A stretch of DNA of 37,147 nt from SAR86 cluster bacterium (GTDB lineage Bacteria > Pseudomonadota > Gammaproteobacteria > Magnimaribacterales > D2472): assembly GCA_003331545.1 (NCBI GenBank), contig QOPC01000006.1, positions 1-37,147 on the forward strand, read 5' to 3'. Below the pieces are notes generated by a model. The model was not told the DNA's origin. It searched no databases and saw nothing but the letters and a program-made list of their open reading frames with translations. Positions 8,596-19,117 of the stretch are shown piece after piece. Numbering within the stretch: the first letter of the stretch is position 1; every line of letters begins with the position of its first letter. A program made the translations under genes and the position numbers.

Positions 8596-10810
8596 CATAG
8601 ATAGGGCTTGACCATGCACGATGTTCAGCAGGAGCCAGACACCCATCTCTATTTTCATTAACCCCTACCCTGCATATTTCAGTTTTTATACATTTACCAT
8701 TTTCATCAAATTGACATCCTAATGGATCTGCAGATAATGTCGGCGAAGATTCTTCAATTGCTCGAACATAATAAACAACGTCTCTTCGACCAATTGAGAA
8801 TTGCTCATCCTGAAATGAAACCTTACAACTTGTGCTATTACATGGGAATGTTTTCCAAACGTCTTCTACAAGCCCTTCAATTGGCTCATTTTGATATTGT
8901 TGAGGTAATATTTTTATGACCTCAATTCGTATAATATTTCTTCTCTCATTGCTTGGGTTGTAACACTCTGAATTACAAATCTTTTCTAGTCGCTCTTGGG
9001 TCAATCCATTATTACTATAGTCAGGGCAACCTGGCTTTTGCTTTAGAGAACCTGCAGCTTTGACTGTAAAGACAGGTGACTCATCGCTGTTGACTTCTTC
9101 TCCCATTGTGAGAGATTTAGTCTGAGTTTCTGCATCAAACCATAAAAGGATTCTTGGTCCTGAAGTTGCATAAACTTCTTTTCTTTCCAACGCATCCCAA
9201 ATTGATTCCCTATTTCTTGATGATGAGTGAGCGGCAACCAAACCACCTGACATAAAATATGCACTTTGCCTTTCGGCATCTGTAGCAATATTTAAATCCA
9301 TAATGCTAGTTAAGTTAGTATTGTCTAAATCAACATAAGATGGTTCTAATTCACCTTTGGGGCGTCTTAGATCGCTCATTTTTTCGTACAATGGATCATT
9401 AAATCCGTTAGCCTCGGTATTAAAAAGTCTATCAATTTCTTTATAGCCGGTACCCGGTCGAGCACCATGATTATCACTTGAACCAATAAATCCAAACTTA
9501 AAGCGCTTTGGGTTCTGTTCATCAGTAAAATCACGCAAAGCCAAGACATACTGAGCTGAGCCTAGAGGTCTATAATTAAAAGCTGGTAAAAAACAGTCAT
9601 TGCACTGCCCTGCGTTTAAAAAATCATCTGGGTCTGTTTCATTAACTGCGGCATAGCCTGTCGGGCCCATTTGCGCAGAAAAAAGTTTTGTTTGATCTAC
9701 TAGATACTTACAAGTTTGATCATCCATTCCAGAATCTTCACATCTTGCAGCCATAATCTTGCCTGCTTGTTGGCAAGTTGGTAAAAAATCTTTAGTTTCC
9801 TCAGGACAAAAGAACTCAATGTTTCGATCAATATCTGAATCATTCCAGATTCTGTATTCTTCAGAGTTGCCATGACCGGAATATATCTCAAATAAAAATT
9901 GAGATTCATCATCCTGGAAATCTTCCAATTGTTTTTTCCAATCTGATGTTGGGGGAGTATAAAACCCCCACGTAGTCCCGTGAGGAATGACCATGTAAGG
10001 TGTATCCCAATCTTTTAATTTTTGAAACAGAATATTTGGATTGGTTGCCTCCTCATAACAATCCACTGGAAGATCTCTAGTATTGACTCCTTCAGGGCAT
10101 ATGGGTGTAGCTTGAATCTCATCAAAAAATTTATCAAATGCAAAAAATCTGTCTCTGTTTTTTAAATCTAAGGTTGCTGGCAAAGCAGACATTGTCCATG
10201 GCAGTCCAAGCCTCATAACTAAGGGGGCGACACCTCCTGAACCAATTGCTCTAGGTGGCACTAATGAGTCATCGGTTTCTAAAAAAATAACATTTTTATG
10301 TCCATAATGATTTTCAGGATTTGGGTCAACCTGAGTCCATTCCCATCCTAAGAAACTCACTAAATCATCTGTTCCTTCAGATAAATTATTGCATTGCTGA
10401 ATGCTTTCTTTAGTATCAAGCCATTTTCTTGGAGTGCTGGCTTCAGCATGATCATTAATAGACCAAAAATCTAATGCCGAACAAAATCTTGCATAATCAC
10501 ATGCATCGGCAAGTGGAGAGGCTCCTTTACCGTTCATGAATGGTAATGACCACATAAATGCATCTGTTGAATAAGTTGTATGAACATGTAAATCGCCAAA
10601 TAAGATTTGCTTTTCATCCAAAACCTCTAGCTCTGATTTAACTATATTGACTCTGCTTGCTCTATCTTGAAGTACATTTTCTGAAAGTGCTCTTCCCTCA
10701 ATAACTCCAGGACCATCCAATGTTCCAAAGAGTTTCAAAACCGCGCCACCAAAGAAAATTATTACAGTAAAGATAAATAGCAAAACAATAGAAGTTATAA
10801 GTTTTTTCAT
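8579..10810 (-). CDS. DUF3604 family protein, membrane-anchored or exported, PHP-like metal site
   Basis: A 743-aa member of the DUF3604 family. A single hydrophobic N-terminal segment (about residues 4-24) should anchor or export it, so it probably acts in the periplasm. Metal-ligand-rich motifs resemble PHP-type hydrolases: FGDLHVHTTYSTDAF, DFWSINDHAE, VIPHGTTWG, FGFIGSSDNHGARPGTGY and ATSGPRI. The many cysteines suggest disulfides. The ORF track starts at 10870, inside purA, but GGGGAGA directly upstream of ATG at 10810 makes that start far more likely and leaves a 22-bp gap to purA. It is the last gene of the minus-strand waaA-to-purA unit. The substrate is unknown; a phosphoesterase-like activity is a guess. 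Confidence 0.85.
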   Translation of the reverse strand: MKKLITSIVLLFIFTVIIFFGGAVLKLFGTLDGPGVIEGRALSENVLQDRASRVNIVKSELEVLDEKQILFGDLHVHTTYSTDAFMWSLPFMNGKGASPLADACDYARFCSALDFWSINDHAEASTPRKWLDTKESIQQCNNLSEGTDDLVSFLGWEWTQVDPNPENHYGHKNVIFLETDDSLVPPRAIGSGGVAPLVMRLGLPWTMSALPATLDLKNRDRFFAFDKFFDEIQATPICPEGVNTRDLPVDCYEEATNPNILFQKLKDWDTPYMVIPHGTTWGFYTPPTSDWKKQLEDFQDDESQFLFEIYSGHGNSEEYRIWNDSDIDRNIEFFCPEETKDFLPTCQQAGKIMAARCEDSGMDDQTCKYLVDQTKLFSAQMGPTGYAAVNETDPDDFLNAGQCNDCFLPAFNYRPLGSAQYVLALRDFTDEQNPKRFKFGFIGSSDNHGARPGTGYKEIDRLFNTEANGFNDPLYEKMSDLRRPKGELEPSYVDLDNTNLTSIMDLNIATDAERQSAYFMSGGLVAAHSSSRNRESIWDALERKEVYATSGPRILLWFDAETQTKSLTMGEEVNSDESPVFTVKAAGSLKQKPGCPDYSNNGLTQERLEKICNSECYNPSNERRNIIRIEVIKILPQQYQNEPIEGLVEDVWKTFPCNSTSCKVSFQDEQFSIGRRDVVYYVRAIEESSPTLSADPLGCQFDENGKCIKTEICRVGVNENRDGCLAPAEHRAWSSPIYVNYSS

Positions 10811-10832
10811 GTCTCTCCCCAGGTCAATAAAT

Positions 10833-12056
10833 CTAGTCTTTATAAATTGTTTGATCTCTTGATGGACCAACTGAGACTATACCAACTGTGCAATCTAAAG
10901 TCTCTTCGATAAAAGATATATAATTTTGTGCTGCTTCAGGCAATCCATCAAAGGATCTTACATTGGATGTGTCTTCTTCCCAGCCAGCAAATGTTTTATA
11001 TATTGGTTTTTCGTCATCATCATAATCAACACACACTTTTATATCTTTGAATCCATCTAAAACGTCTAATTTAGTAATGCAAAGATTTGATACAGAGTTA
11101 ATGAACATAATGGATTCAAGGGCTTTTAGATCAAGCCATCCACATCTCCTGGGGCGGCCGGTTGTTGCACCAAATTCATGACCTACTTTAGCTAGTTCCT
11201 CCGCATTTGCATCAAATAACTCGGTAGGAAAAGGGCCTTCACCTACCCTTGTTGTATAAGCCTTGGTGATACCTAGAATTGAATCAATATGTTTTGGTCC
11301 AATGCCCAGCCCCGAGGAAAGCCCACCTGCAGTAGTGCTTGAGGAAGTGACAAAGGGATAAGTGCCATGATCAATATCTAACATGGATCCTTGTGCACCT
11401 TCGAAAATAATAGTCTTGTCTTGCTTAACCCACATTTTTAAAAGATCCTGAGTTTTGCATTTGTAATTATGATAAAGAAATAAATTATTTTCTAATTCTT
11501 CAAACACATCATCAAATGCTATTGATTCCGCACTGTATAATTTTTCTAAAACTTGATTATGATAATTAACCAACTTGAATAGTTTTATTTTAAGCTCTTT
11601 CAGATCTTTTAAATCTCCAAAGCGTATAGCGCGTCTTGCAATTTTGTCCTCATATGCCGGACCAATTCCTCTTCCAGTTGTTCCAATCCCTTCTTCTTTA
11701 TCTCTTACTTTATCAATTGCTATGTGGGTAGGAAGTATCAAGCAACAATCTTCACTTACAAAAAAACGGTCTTCAAAATTAATCCCACTTTCCTTTAAGT
11801 CCGAGATCTCATGCGCCAGTGCAGGCAGAGACAAAACTAGTCCGTTACCCAATACACAATTAACTTTAGGATGAAGAATGCCAGATGGAACAAGATGAAG
11901 AACCTTTTGCTCTCCATCAACCTTTAATGTATGGCCTGCATTATGGCCACCCTGGAAGCGGCAGACAGCCTCTGAGCTTTCCGCTAATGCATCTACAATT
12001 TTTCCTTTTCCTTCGTCACCCCATTGCAAACCTAGAATTAGGGTGTTGGTACTCAT
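10833..12056 (-). CDS. purA: Adenylosuccinate synthetase
   Basis: Catalyses GTP-dependent joining of IMP and aspartate, the committed step to AMP. The 407-aa protein is slightly shorter than E. coli PurA (432). It has the GTP loop GLQWGDEGKGK, RFQGGHNAGHT with the catalytic His, GTTGRGIGPAYEDK, GAQGSMLDIDHGTYPFVTSS, and the base-recognition region TKLDVLDG. It follows hflC after 6 bases, the conserved hflKC-purA order of gammaproteobacteria. No Shine-Dalgarno is evident. Confidence 0.97.
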   Translation of the reverse strand: MSTNTLILGLQWGDEGKGKIVDALAESSEAVCRFQGGHNAGHTLKVDGEQKVLHLVPSGILHPKVNCVLGNGLVLSLPALAHEISDLKESGINFEDRFFVSEDCCLILPTHIAIDKVRDKEEGIGTTGRGIGPAYEDKIARRAIRFGDLKDLKELKIKLFKLVNYHNQVLEKLYSAESIAFDDVFEELENNLFLYHNYKCKTQDLLKMWVKQDKTIIFEGAQGSMLDIDHGTYPFVTSSSTTAGGLSSGLGIGPKHIDSILGITKAYTTRVGEGPFPTELFDANAEELAKVGHEFGATTGRPRRCGWLDLKALESIMFINSVSNLCITKLDVLDGFKDIKVCVDYDDDEKPIYKTFAGWEEDTSNVRSFDGLPEAAQNYISFIEETLDCTVGIVSVGPSRDQTIYKD

Positions 12057-12062
12057 ACAGGA

Positions 12063-12932
12063 TTAATTATCGCCTTTAGATTTATTGAGATATTTAAAGA
12101 AATCAGACTTAGGATCAATCAGCAAAACGTCTGATTTATTATTAAAGGTAGCGTCATAAGCTTTCATACTGCGAGTAAATTCATAAAATTCAGGATCTCC
12201 AGAGAATGACTCAGCATAGATAGCTGCAGCTGTAGCATCACCATCCCCACGAATTTGTTCTGAAGTTTTATAAGCTTCAGCTAGGATAATTACTTTCTCT
12301 TTATCAGCAGTAGATCTGATTTCATTGGATAACTCATTTCCTTCTGCACGAAGCTCTTCTGCCAGCCTATTTCTTTCTGAGCGCATCCTTTCATATACAG
12401 AATTACTAAGCTCAGGTGGCAGGTCAATTCTTTTAACTCTAAAGTCAATAATTTCAATTCCCAAATCAGATACAGAATCACCTAAATTATCTCTCATAGC
12501 GGTCATCAGCTGATCTCTTTCACCAGAAACAAGTTCGGTAACAGTTCTTCGACCAAACTGATTTTTTAGCTCAAATGCTGTCCTTTGTCCCAACAAATTA
12601 TTCAAATTCACAAAACTTCCACTTGTTGCATCATAGAAGGTTCTAACATCTGTAATTTTGTATTTAACAAATGAATCAACAATTAGATACTTACTCTCAA
12701 CGGTAAGAATTCTATTTGGCTCCTCATCAAGAGTTTGAAGTCTGGAATCATATTTTTTTACATTTTGAACAATTGGTAATTTAAAGTTCAAACCTGTTGG
12801 CAGGTCAGATTTTATGGCTTCTCCAAACTGAAATACAATGCCATCTTCTTTTTCATCGATTACAAAAAGGCTATTTAAAATTAATGCAAGGATTAGTCCT
12901 GCAAGGATTAGTAGATTCATTCCTTTAGTCAT
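12063..12932 (-). CDS. hflC: HflC, FtsH protease modulator
   Basis: SPFH/band-7 membrane protein that with HflK forms the large periplasmic cage around FtsH. One N-terminal transmembrane segment (about 5-24, LLILAGLILALIL), then the SPFH domain (VDEKEDGIVFQFGEA and TVESKYLIVDSFVKYKI as canonical pieces), then an Arg/Glu-rich helix (RNRLAEELRAEGNELSNEIR) and the conserved GDGDATAAAIYAESF. It has 289 aa. The start overlaps the hflK stop by one base (TAATG). The transmembrane-coding DNA contains a 15-bp-period tandem repeat. Confidence 0.95.
   Translation of the reverse strand: MTKGMNLLILAGLILALILNSLFVIDEKEDGIVFQFGEAIKSDLPTGLNFKLPIVQNVKKYDSRLQTLDEEPNRILTVESKYLIVDSFVKYKITDVRTFYDATSGSFVNLNNLLGQRTAFELKNQFGRRTVTELVSGERDQLMTAMRDNLGDSVSDLGIEIIDFRVKRIDLPPELSNSVYERMRSERNRLAEELRAEGNELSNEIRSTADKEKVIILAEAYKTSEQIRGDGDATAAAIYAESFSGDPEFYEFTRSMKAYDATFNNKSDVLLIDPKSDFFKYLNKSKGDN
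12886..12912. repeat. Short tandem repeat in the HflC membrane-helix codons
   Basis: GCAAGGATTAGT occurs at 12886-12897 and 12901-12912, a 15-bp period. On the coding strand it encodes LILAG-LILAL within the transmembrane helix. It probably arose by slippage, adding five hydrophobic residues in frame. Confidence 0.6.
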
Positions 12933-13969
12933 TAGTCTTCCTCCGATGGTCTATTTTGTTCTAGAATTTTGTCTAATGGCAGATACATAAGATTATTACC
13001 ACCCTCTACATCCATCAAAACTTTAGTTGAATTACTGTAAAGGCCTTGCAATGCATCTAGATAAAGTCTGTCTCTGGTGACTTTAGGTGCTTTTTCATAC
13101 TCTGCTAGTAATTTATCAAAACGGACAGCTTCTCCTTCCGCATTGGCCACGACTTCTTCTTTGTACGCTTCAGCAGCCTGTATCCTAGCAAATGCCTGGC
13201 CTCTTGCCTCTGGAACAACTGAAAGACCGTACCTTTCAGCTTCATTTTGAAGCTTTACCTTATCTTCTCTTGCAGCAACCACATCATCAAATGAAGCTTT
13301 TACAGCTGAAGGTGGATCAGTCTTTTCAATATTCACTTGCTGGACTATAAGACCAGTTTGATATAAGTCTAAATAGCTTTGCAATCTAGTATCTACGTCT
13401 TGAGCAATTTGCTCACGTCCAGTGGTCAGTGTCTCTTCGAGAGTATTATCTCCAACGACATGACGCAAAGAGCTCTCTGTTGCCTCTCTTAGGCTACTTT
13501 CAGGATCACGGACATTTAAAACAAAATCCTTTAAATTTTTTATTCTATATTGAACAGAAATAGTAACGTCGACTAAGTTTTCATCTTTTGTAAGCATGTT
13601 TGCTGTTTGAGAGTAACGTCTGGTTAATGCTACGTTCTCAACATATCTTTCATCAATTCCAGCTAGCATAAAATTTAAGCCCTCGCCTGTTTCTGCATGG
13701 TATTCACCAAACCTAAGAACAATAGCTCTTTCAGGTGAATCAAGTTGATAAATAGACATACTTGCATAAATAACGAGGAAGCCAAAAAAGCCATAAAGAA
13801 ATATCTTTTTCGATGGGATATTAAATCCGTCTCCGCCCGAGGAACCATTTGATCCTGAGCCTTTTTTCGAAAACATTACAGAAAATTTCTTGATTAAATC
13901 ATCAAATGAAACTTCATCTTGATCTTTTCTGCCCCAAGGGTCTTGATTATTTTGATTATCCCAATTCAC
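12932..13969 (-). CDS. hflK: HflK, FtsH protease modulator
   Basis: Partner of HflC. The N-terminal cytoplasmic tail is Gly/Ser rich (KKGSGSNGSSGGDGF), followed by a transmembrane helix at about 55-73 and the SPFH domain (DSPERAIVLRFGEYH, TKDENLVDVTISVQYRI), then the helical region ending in EAYKEEVVANAEGEA. The start codon is GTG with AAGGT about 6 bases upstream. It lies 60 bp downstream of miaA; hfq and hflX, usually between them, are not present. Confidence 0.95.
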   Translation of the reverse strand: MNWDNQNNQDPWGRKDQDEVSFDDLIKKFSVMFSKKGSGSNGSSGGDGFNIPSKKIFLYGFFGFLVIYASMSIYQLDSPERAIVLRFGEYHAETGEGLNFMLAGIDERYVENVALTRRYSQTANMLTKDENLVDVTISVQYRIKNLKDFVLNVRDPESSLREATESSLRHVVGDNTLEETLTTGREQIAQDVDTRLQSYLDLYQTGLIVQQVNIEKTDPPSAVKASFDDVVAAREDKVKLQNEAERYGLSVVPEARGQAFARIQAAEAYKEEVVANAEGEAVRFDKLLAEYEKAPKVTRDRLYLDALQGLYSNSTKVLMDVEGGNNLMYLPLDKILEQNRPSEED

Positions 13970-14029
13970 GTGATTACCTTTATGTTTAAAGTTTAATTAT
14001 AGAGATAATTTGGGGTTAAATCATAAGAA

Positions 14030-14983
14030 TTAAATGATTTCAAGAAAATTAAGTTGCTTTTTTAATTCCTCAGTAGCAAGTTCAAGATTAAAAAGATCAA
14101 AACAAGTTAAATTTTCCCAGCCCCTCATCCAAGTGCACTGCCTTTTAGCCAGTTGACGGGTAGCAAAAAGAGATTTTTCAAATAATTCTGATTTTTTTAA
14201 TTGGCCATTAATAACTTGTAATCCCTGTCTGTAATTAATAGCTTTCATTGCAGGATGCGAACTAGAAATATTAAAGATATCTTTGATCTGTAAAATTTCT
14301 TCAATTAATTTATTGCCAACCAGCTCGTCCTGCCGTGTTTCTATTCTTTTGTGCAGTTCAATTCTTTGTGCAGGAAAAATTCCATACTCAATCAAGTCAT
14401 ATTTTTCTTGCAGTGCGACTGAGTTCGAATCTGCAATGCTTGCACCCACACTCTTTTTGTTTATATTTATAATCTCTAAAGCTCTTATTATTCGTTGTGA
14501 ATCATGAGGCTTAATACTTTTTGCAGCTTCAGGATCAAGCCTTGCCAGGTCCTTGAATAGATTTTCGATTCCCCCTTTGAGGATCTTTTCTTCCAAGGTT
14601 TTTCGAAAAGCTAGATCTGCGGATGGAAGAGAACTTATTCCATGCTTCAAGATATTAAAATACATCATGCTGCCACCAACCAATAATGGAATTTTTTCTC
14701 GAGAATGGATATCTTCAATTAATTTTAATGCTGATTTATAAAAGTCTGCAACAGAAAAAATACAATTCAAAGATACATAATTGACTAAATGATGAGGATG
14801 ACTCTGCAAAACATCATTCGAGGGTTTTGCTGATCCAATATTACATTCTTTGTAGACCATTACAGAATCTACGCTGATGATTTCAATTGCATCAAATGTA
14901 TTTTGCCAATGAATAGCCCATTCAGTCTTGCCTGATGCAGTTGGACCTAGTAAAAATATGATCGGCTGCTTAAGTATGTTCAA
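14030..14983 (-). CDS. miaA: tRNA dimethylallyltransferase
   Basis: Adds the isopentenyl group to A37 of tRNAs reading UNN codons. The 317-aa protein has the P-loop GPTASGKTEWA, the IISVDSVMVYKECNIGSAKP region and the RIIRALEI and RQLAKRQCTWMRGW segments. The start appears to be TTG at 14983, since no ATG exists before the P-loop, and no Shine-Dalgarno is visible. It begins 6 bases after the glnB stop and belongs to the waaA-to-purA transcription unit. Confidence 0.95.
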   Translation of the reverse strand: MNILKQPIIFLLGPTASGKTEWAIHWQNTFDAIEIISVDSVMVYKECNIGSAKPSNDVLQSHPHHLVNYVSLNCIFSVADFYKSALKLIEDIHSREKIPLLVGGSMMYFNILKHGISSLPSADLAFRKTLEEKILKGGIENLFKDLARLDPEAAKSIKPHDSQRIIRALEIININKKSVGASIADSNSVALQEKYDLIEYGIFPAQRIELHKRIETRQDELVGNKLIEEILQIKDIFNISSSHPAMKAINYRQGLQVINGQLKKSELFEKSLFATRQLAKRQCTWMRGWENLTCFDLFNLELATEELKKQLNFLEII

Positions 14984-14989
14984 TGATTT

Positions 14990-16560
<1,571 letters not shown>

Positions 16561-16624
16561 AACAAAGGTATATTTAAATTAATGTAATAATACATTCTTT
16601 AATTTTTATCTACTCGTAATATCG

Positions 16625-17476
16625 ATGAGAATAATGATGACATTTTGGCGAGGACTTTGCCATCTACCAATAGCGTGTCACCAAGTGATGGCAAAAATTT
16701 GTGCCAAGATTTTATGGATGTTTGCAAAAAGCAGAAAGAAGATAGCTCGAGCAAATATTAATGCTTGTTTTCCAGATTTATCAAAAATCCAGCAAGATCA
16801 GCTTTTAAAGAAAAATTTTTTGTTTCTTGGCAGATCAATTATTGAAACAGGTATTGCATGGTTTTGGTCAGACAAAAAGATACAAAAATTAATTGATTAC
16901 GAAATCATTGGTTTAGATCAAATAGATGTCAAAAATCAAGTGAAAGGCAACTTAATAATTTTTAAACATTCTCAGCATTTGGAACTAGATGCCCGTCTTC
17001 TTGCCATGAATATGCCAATTTATGGAGTTAGTCGAACTCATAATTCTATTTCAATGAACAGTATTCAAGAAAAAGGAAGGCTATCAAGTATTCAAGATAC
17101 AGCTGATAAAAATAATCCTAGAAAGTTTATGAGATGGCTTAAAGATGGGAAAAATGTTCTCTACGCAATTGATCAAGATTATGGATGGGAACATTCAGTA
17201 AAGTTAAAGTTTTTTAATCAAGATGCGGCAACAATTACCACAGTTAAGAAAATTATTGATATAACTAATTGTAATTTATTATTTATAAATACATTTTATG
17301 AAAAAAATAGAATTATTCTTAAATTAGAATCGATTGCTTATATGGGACTAAATGCTCCAGAGCTTTCGCAAAAAATAAATGATGTGATGGAGGAAAAAAT
17401 TCTTCAATATCCAGCTGAATATTTGTGGGTTCATAGAAGATTTAAATCAACCTTAGGTAAAGAATTTTATCAATAG
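16625..17476 (+). CDS. Lipid A biosynthesis (LpxL/HtrB-type) acyltransferase
   Basis: Late acyltransferase family that adds a secondary acyl chain to Kdo2-lipid IVA. The 283-aa protein has an N-terminal hydrophobic segment and the catalytic H(x4)E motif (H115-SQHL-E120), with YAIDQDYGWEHSVKLKFF followed by ATITT and a C-terminal PAEYLWVHRRFK, all in family order. It cannot be assigned to LpxL, LpxM or LpxP by eye. M1, M4 and M5 are close alternative starts; none has a clear Shine-Dalgarno. A methyltransferase gene follows after 2 bases. Confidence 0.88.
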   Translation: MRIMMTFWRGLCHLPIACHQVMAKICAKILWMFAKSRKKIARANINACFPDLSKIQQDQLLKKNFLFLGRSIIETGIAWFWSDKKIQKLIDYEIIGLDQIDVKNQVKGNLIIFKHSQHLELDARLLAMNMPIYGVSRTHNSISMNSIQEKGRLSSIQDTADKNNPRKFMRWLKDGKNVLYAIDQDYGWEHSVKLKFFNQDAATITTVKKIIDITNCNLLFINTFYEKNRIILKLESIAYMGLNAPELSQKINDVMEEKILQYPAEYLWVHRRFKSTLGKEFYQ

Positions 17477-17478
17477 AT

Positions 17479-18096
17479 ATGGATTTTAAAAAATTAGATA
17501 CTTTAAAAGGTTTTATGCCTGGTCATGAGGGGCAGGCCTTAACTAAATGGGCTAAAGAATTTTCTCAATATGGTCCAGCCCTTGAAATAGGGACATTTGG
17601 TGCTAAGTCTGCTTTATACATAGCGGCAGGAATCTCGTCTAATGATCAGCTTATATACACTATTGATCATCATTTAGGATCAGAAGAGCATCAATTGGGT
17701 GAGGAGTATTTCGATTCAGATATTTATGACAACCACTTAGGTCGAGTAAATACAGTACCTTTAATGCAAGAAAATCTTCAGCAATTTGATGAAAGTAAAT
17801 GGATTATTCCAATTATTGCAGATGCAAATGTTTTAGCACCTAATTGGAAACAAGAATTGGGGCTGCTATTTATCGATGGTAGTCATACAAACATCTCTGC
17901 TGAGAATGACTATGACAATTGGAGTTCAAAAATTCATTCTATGGGAGCATTGGTGATTCATGATATTTATGAAAAGCCAGAAGAAGGTGGGCAAGCACCA
18001 TATTTAATTTATCAAAAAGCTCTTAATGACGGTTTTATTCTATATGAGCGAGTAGATACGATTGTTTGCCTTACTAAGACTCAAATTGCTTTTTAG
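17479..18096 (+). CDS. Class I SAM-dependent methyltransferase (Methyltransf_24-like)
   Basis: A 205-aa Rossmann-fold protein with a SAM-binding motif I (PALEIGTFGAKSALYIAAG), an acidic strand-2 end (YTIDHH), and the strand-4/5 segments LLFIDGSH and ALVIHDIY typical of the CmcI/Methyltransf_24 group that includes sugar and small-molecule O-methyltransferases. It is co-directional with the lipid A acyltransferase and only 2 bases downstream, which suggests envelope glycan or lipid modification. The 3' end overlaps the convergent toroid gene by 23 bp. The substrate is unknown. Confidence 0.75.
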   Translation: MDFKKLDTLKGFMPGHEGQALTKWAKEFSQYGPALEIGTFGAKSALYIAAGISSNDQLIYTIDHHLGSEEHQLGEEYFDSDIYDNHLGRVNTVPLMQENLQQFDESKWIIPIIADANVLAPNWKQELGLLFIDGSHTNISAENDYDNWSSKIHSMGALVIHDIYEKPEEGGQAPYLIYQKALNDGFILYERVDTIVCLTKTQIAF

Positions 18097-19117
18097 TAAA
18101 TAAGTGATGCGCTTTTGTAAGCTTTTGATTTGCATCTGCTGCAAGGATACATGCTGCTGATGTCCAGGAGGGTGTTTCCTCTGGCCAATATATATTTTCA
18201 TTAAATTGCCAGCCCATATATGGGATTCCATTAATATCTACAATTGAGATAGCGTTATTCAGAAGCTCGGCTGCAATCTCGTCCTCCCCAATGCTTTTAA
18301 ATGCTATTGAGCATTCACTGGTTTCAGCAACTGTTACCCATGGTTCATCAGAGACACACTTTATTCCAAGGTCCTTGACCCAAAAAGAATCTTTAATTCT
18401 TGAGGTTAACTCGTTGATTCTATTTTTTGACTTTATTCCAGCTAGTATTGGGTAATACCAGTCCATAGAAAACCTACTGCGATCTTTTTTAAGGTCAAAA
18501 ATTGATAATGGCTTTTCAAGTGCTGCAAGCAATTTTGAATGCGCTTCTCTCCATTCTTGCTCAAGCTGGTACTTTTTTAGCACTTGGCAAATAGCTATAG
18601 CACATTCAAGACTTTTGGCTATCGAACTGCACCCGGTTATAAGATAGTCTTCATCAATATTTGAGGATTCATCTACATTCCAAGCAATTGCACCGTTCTT
18701 ATTCTGCATTGAAAGAGAAAATAAAATTCCATTTTTTACCACCTCCCAAAATGTTTCAAGAAATTCAATTTCTTGATTTAACAAATAAAAATGCCACACA
18801 GCTACAGCAATATAAGAAGAATAATTAGACTGTTTATTTAGTTCAAGTGCTTTGTCATTGTTATACAAGTTATACCAACTACCATCTTCATTTTGATTAT
18901 TTGCCATCCATTGAATGCCATCAATAGACTGACTGTTAAATCCCAATGTTGATAGTCCCATTACTGCTTCGAGATGATCCCAAGGATCATGAGAATTATC
19001 TAAATTAGATGGAATTGCACCAGAAGGAAGTTGGGTGCGCTCAATAAAATCGCCTATATGCCTCAGCCCAAATAATGAACTTGGATCAATGGGTGAAGCA
19101 TTTGGAAATTCACTCAT
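18074..19117 (-). CDS. Prenyltransferase/squalene-cyclase-like alpha/alpha-toroid protein, function unknown
   Basis: A 347-aa soluble helical protein. It contains a clear QW-type repeat (GIQWMANNQNEDGSW) and a weaker one (GILFSLSMQNKNGAIAW), plus regularly spaced Trp/Gly-rich turns (DPWDHLEAVMGL, EPWVTVAETSECSIAF, TPSWTSAACILAA), as in toroid folds of terpene cyclases and some glycan enzymes. I see no DxDD cyclase acid motif and no protein-prenyltransferase zinc ligands, so a true cyclase is unlikely. It is coupled to the upstream methyltransferase by an ATGA overlap and to a GT4 glycosyltransferase before that, pointing to glycan modification. The function is open. Confidence 0.65.
   Translation of the reverse strand: MSEFPNASPIDPSSLFGLRHIGDFIERTQLPSGAIPSNLDNSHDPWDHLEAVMGLSTLGFNSQSIDGIQWMANNQNEDGSWYNLYNNDKALELNKQSNYSSYIAVAVWHFYLLNQEIEFLETFWEVVKNGILFSLSMQNKNGAIAWNVDESSNIDEDYLITGCSSIAKSLECAIAICQVLKKYQLEQEWREAHSKLLAALEKPLSIFDLKKDRSRFSMDWYYPILAGIKSKNRINELTSRIKDSFWVKDLGIKCVSDEPWVTVAETSECSIAFKSIGEDEIAAELLNNAISIVDINGIPYMGWQFNENIYWPEETPSWTSAACILAADANQKLTKAHHLFTKKQFES

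Noticed and set aside
10811-10870. ORF-track start of the DUF3604 gene inside purA
   Set aside because: The ATG at 10810 has GGGGAGA directly upstream and begins a typical lysine-plus-hydrophobic export signal; the longer form would put 20 polar residues before it.
11575-11874. 99-aa plus-strand ORF opposite purA, and similar antisense ORFs such as 4977-5324, 33159-33551 and 6049-6336
   Set aside because: They lie fully inside strongly supported conserved genes on the other strand or frame and show no recognisable domain; they are shadow frames.
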